The notes under the pieces: generated by a model
Database searches by the model: none
Seen by the model: only the letters and a program-made list of their open reading frames with translations
Told to the model about the DNA's origin: nothing
Program-made: the position numbers and the translations under genes
Part shown: positions 5,504-6,087 of the stretch, in pieces
How positions within the stretch are numbered: position 1 is the first letter of the stretch
How the letters are laid out: each line of letters begins with the position of its first letter
Assembly: GCA_017523605.1 (NCBI GenBank)
Contig: JAFWVZ010000121.1
Location: 1-6,087, forward strand
DNA from: Bacillota bacterium
GTDB lineage: Bacteria; Bacillota; Clostridia; Peptostreptococcales; Anaerovoracaceae
Length of the DNA stretch: 6,087 nucleotides
Direction: 5' to 3'

Positions 5504-6087
5504 AGAGTGCTTTCGTAGGAATAGTAGGAAGGCCGAACGTCGGAAAGTCCACGCTGCTTAACGCGATGCTCGGCGAAAAGATAGCGATAACAAGCCCCAA
5601 GCCCCAGACCACAAGGAACGCCGTACGGGGCATATACACCAGATCCGAAGACGGACAGCCCGTCTGCCAGCTGGTGTTCATAGACACTCCGGGCATCCAC
5701 AAGCCGAAGAACAAGCTGGGAAGCTACATGACGGATACCGCGGTCTCCACCCTCAAGGAGGCGGACGCGGTGCTTTTCCTTGTGGACAGTCTGTACGAGG
5801 AGAACGGCGGGGACGCTCTTATAGTGGACCTTCTGAAAAAGGTCGAAACGCCCAAGATACTTGTAATTAATAAGACGGACAAGATCGCTCCGGACGTCTA
5901 CGAAAAGATATACAACACCTACGACGCCATGGGCATCTTCGATTTCATAGTGGGGACCAGCGCCGTAAAGGCCGTCAACGCGGACGTGGTGCTTGCAAAG
6001 CTGGAAGAGCTTGCGCAGGAAGGTCCCATGTTCTTCCCGCCGGACATGGTAACGGACCATCCGGAGAGGTTCCTGGCAAGCGAGATA
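5500..6087 (+). CDS. era: GTPase Era, N-terminal part (cut by window end)
   Basis: There are 196 codons here, of about 300 expected. The start ATG (5500-5502) overlaps the ybeY stop as ATGA, suggesting translation by reinitiation; no well-spaced Shine-Dalgarno is seen. G1 is GRPNVGKS (10-17), the G2 threonines are at 37-38 in PKPQTTRN, G3 is DTPG (62-65), G4 is NKTD (124-127), and the G5-like SAV is at 154-156. The sequence then enters the linker FFPPDMVTDHPERFLASEI, which leads to the KH domain beyond the window. Era binds the 3' end of 16S rRNA through that KH domain and checks 30S assembly. Most of its isoleucines use ATA (10 of 14). Confidence 0.97.
   Translation, partial: MKSAFVGIVGRPNVGKSTLLNAMLGEKIAITSPKPQTTRNAVRGIYTRSEDGQPVCQLVFIDTPGIHKPKNKLGSYMTDTAVSTLKEADAVLFLVDSLYEENGGDALIVDLLKKVETPKILVINKTDKIAPDVYEKIYNTYDAMGIFDFIVGTSAVKAVNADVVLAKLEELAQEGPMFFPPDMVTDHPERFLASEI

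Overview
The window looks like chromosomal DNA from a Gram-positive anaerobe of the Bacillota, probably Clostridia. The evidence is the dnaK-dnaJ-mtaB-HIT-rpsU / phoH-ybeY-era gene content typical of that group, strong AGGAGG-type ribosome binding sites, a DnaK tail ending in acidic VVDADFEVVDDK, and TTG start codons. The genus cannot be named from the sequence alone. All genes are core housekeeping genes; I see no mobile element, CRISPR array, tRNA or rRNA gene, or defence system.

Layout. (1) 1-1735, plus strand: the last 154 codons of dnaK, an 85-base gap containing a strong hairpin, and complete dnaJ. (2) 1777-3567, plus strand: mtaB, a tRNA methylthiotransferase, running without any stop codon into a HIT-family hydrolase; the HIT part also has its own good ribosome binding site and ATG. 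(3) 3611-3651: a hairpin with T-tracts on both sides that can terminate transcription from both directions. (4) 3649-3831, minus strand: rpsU (ribosomal protein S21) with a TTG start, its own promoter, and a palindrome over the predicted transcription start. (5) 3832-4066: the divergent control region between rpsU and phoH, with one promoter facing each way and a bulged inverted repeat between them. (6) 4067-6087, plus strand: a tight operon of phoH (TTG start), ybeY (starts on the base after the phoH stop) and era (ATGA overlap with ybeY; truncated by the window end after its G domain).

Functionally the window joins protein folding (DnaK/DnaJ) to translation and RNA quality: MtaB modifies tRNA anticodon loops, S21 is a 30S protein, PhoH is a KH/ATPase RNA-linked protein, YbeY is an endoribonuclease for 16S rRNA maturation and Era is a 30S assembly GTPase.

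I found no clearly new system. The observations most worth checking are the in-frame MtaB-HIT fusion with an internal start, the Gly/Phe-rich DnaK tail that resembles the G/F linker of the neighbouring DnaJ, and the inverted, separately promoted rpsU with a palindrome at its +1 site. The gene order is also shorter than the usual Bacillota arrangement: nothing lies between dnaJ and mtaB, or between phoH, ybeY and era.
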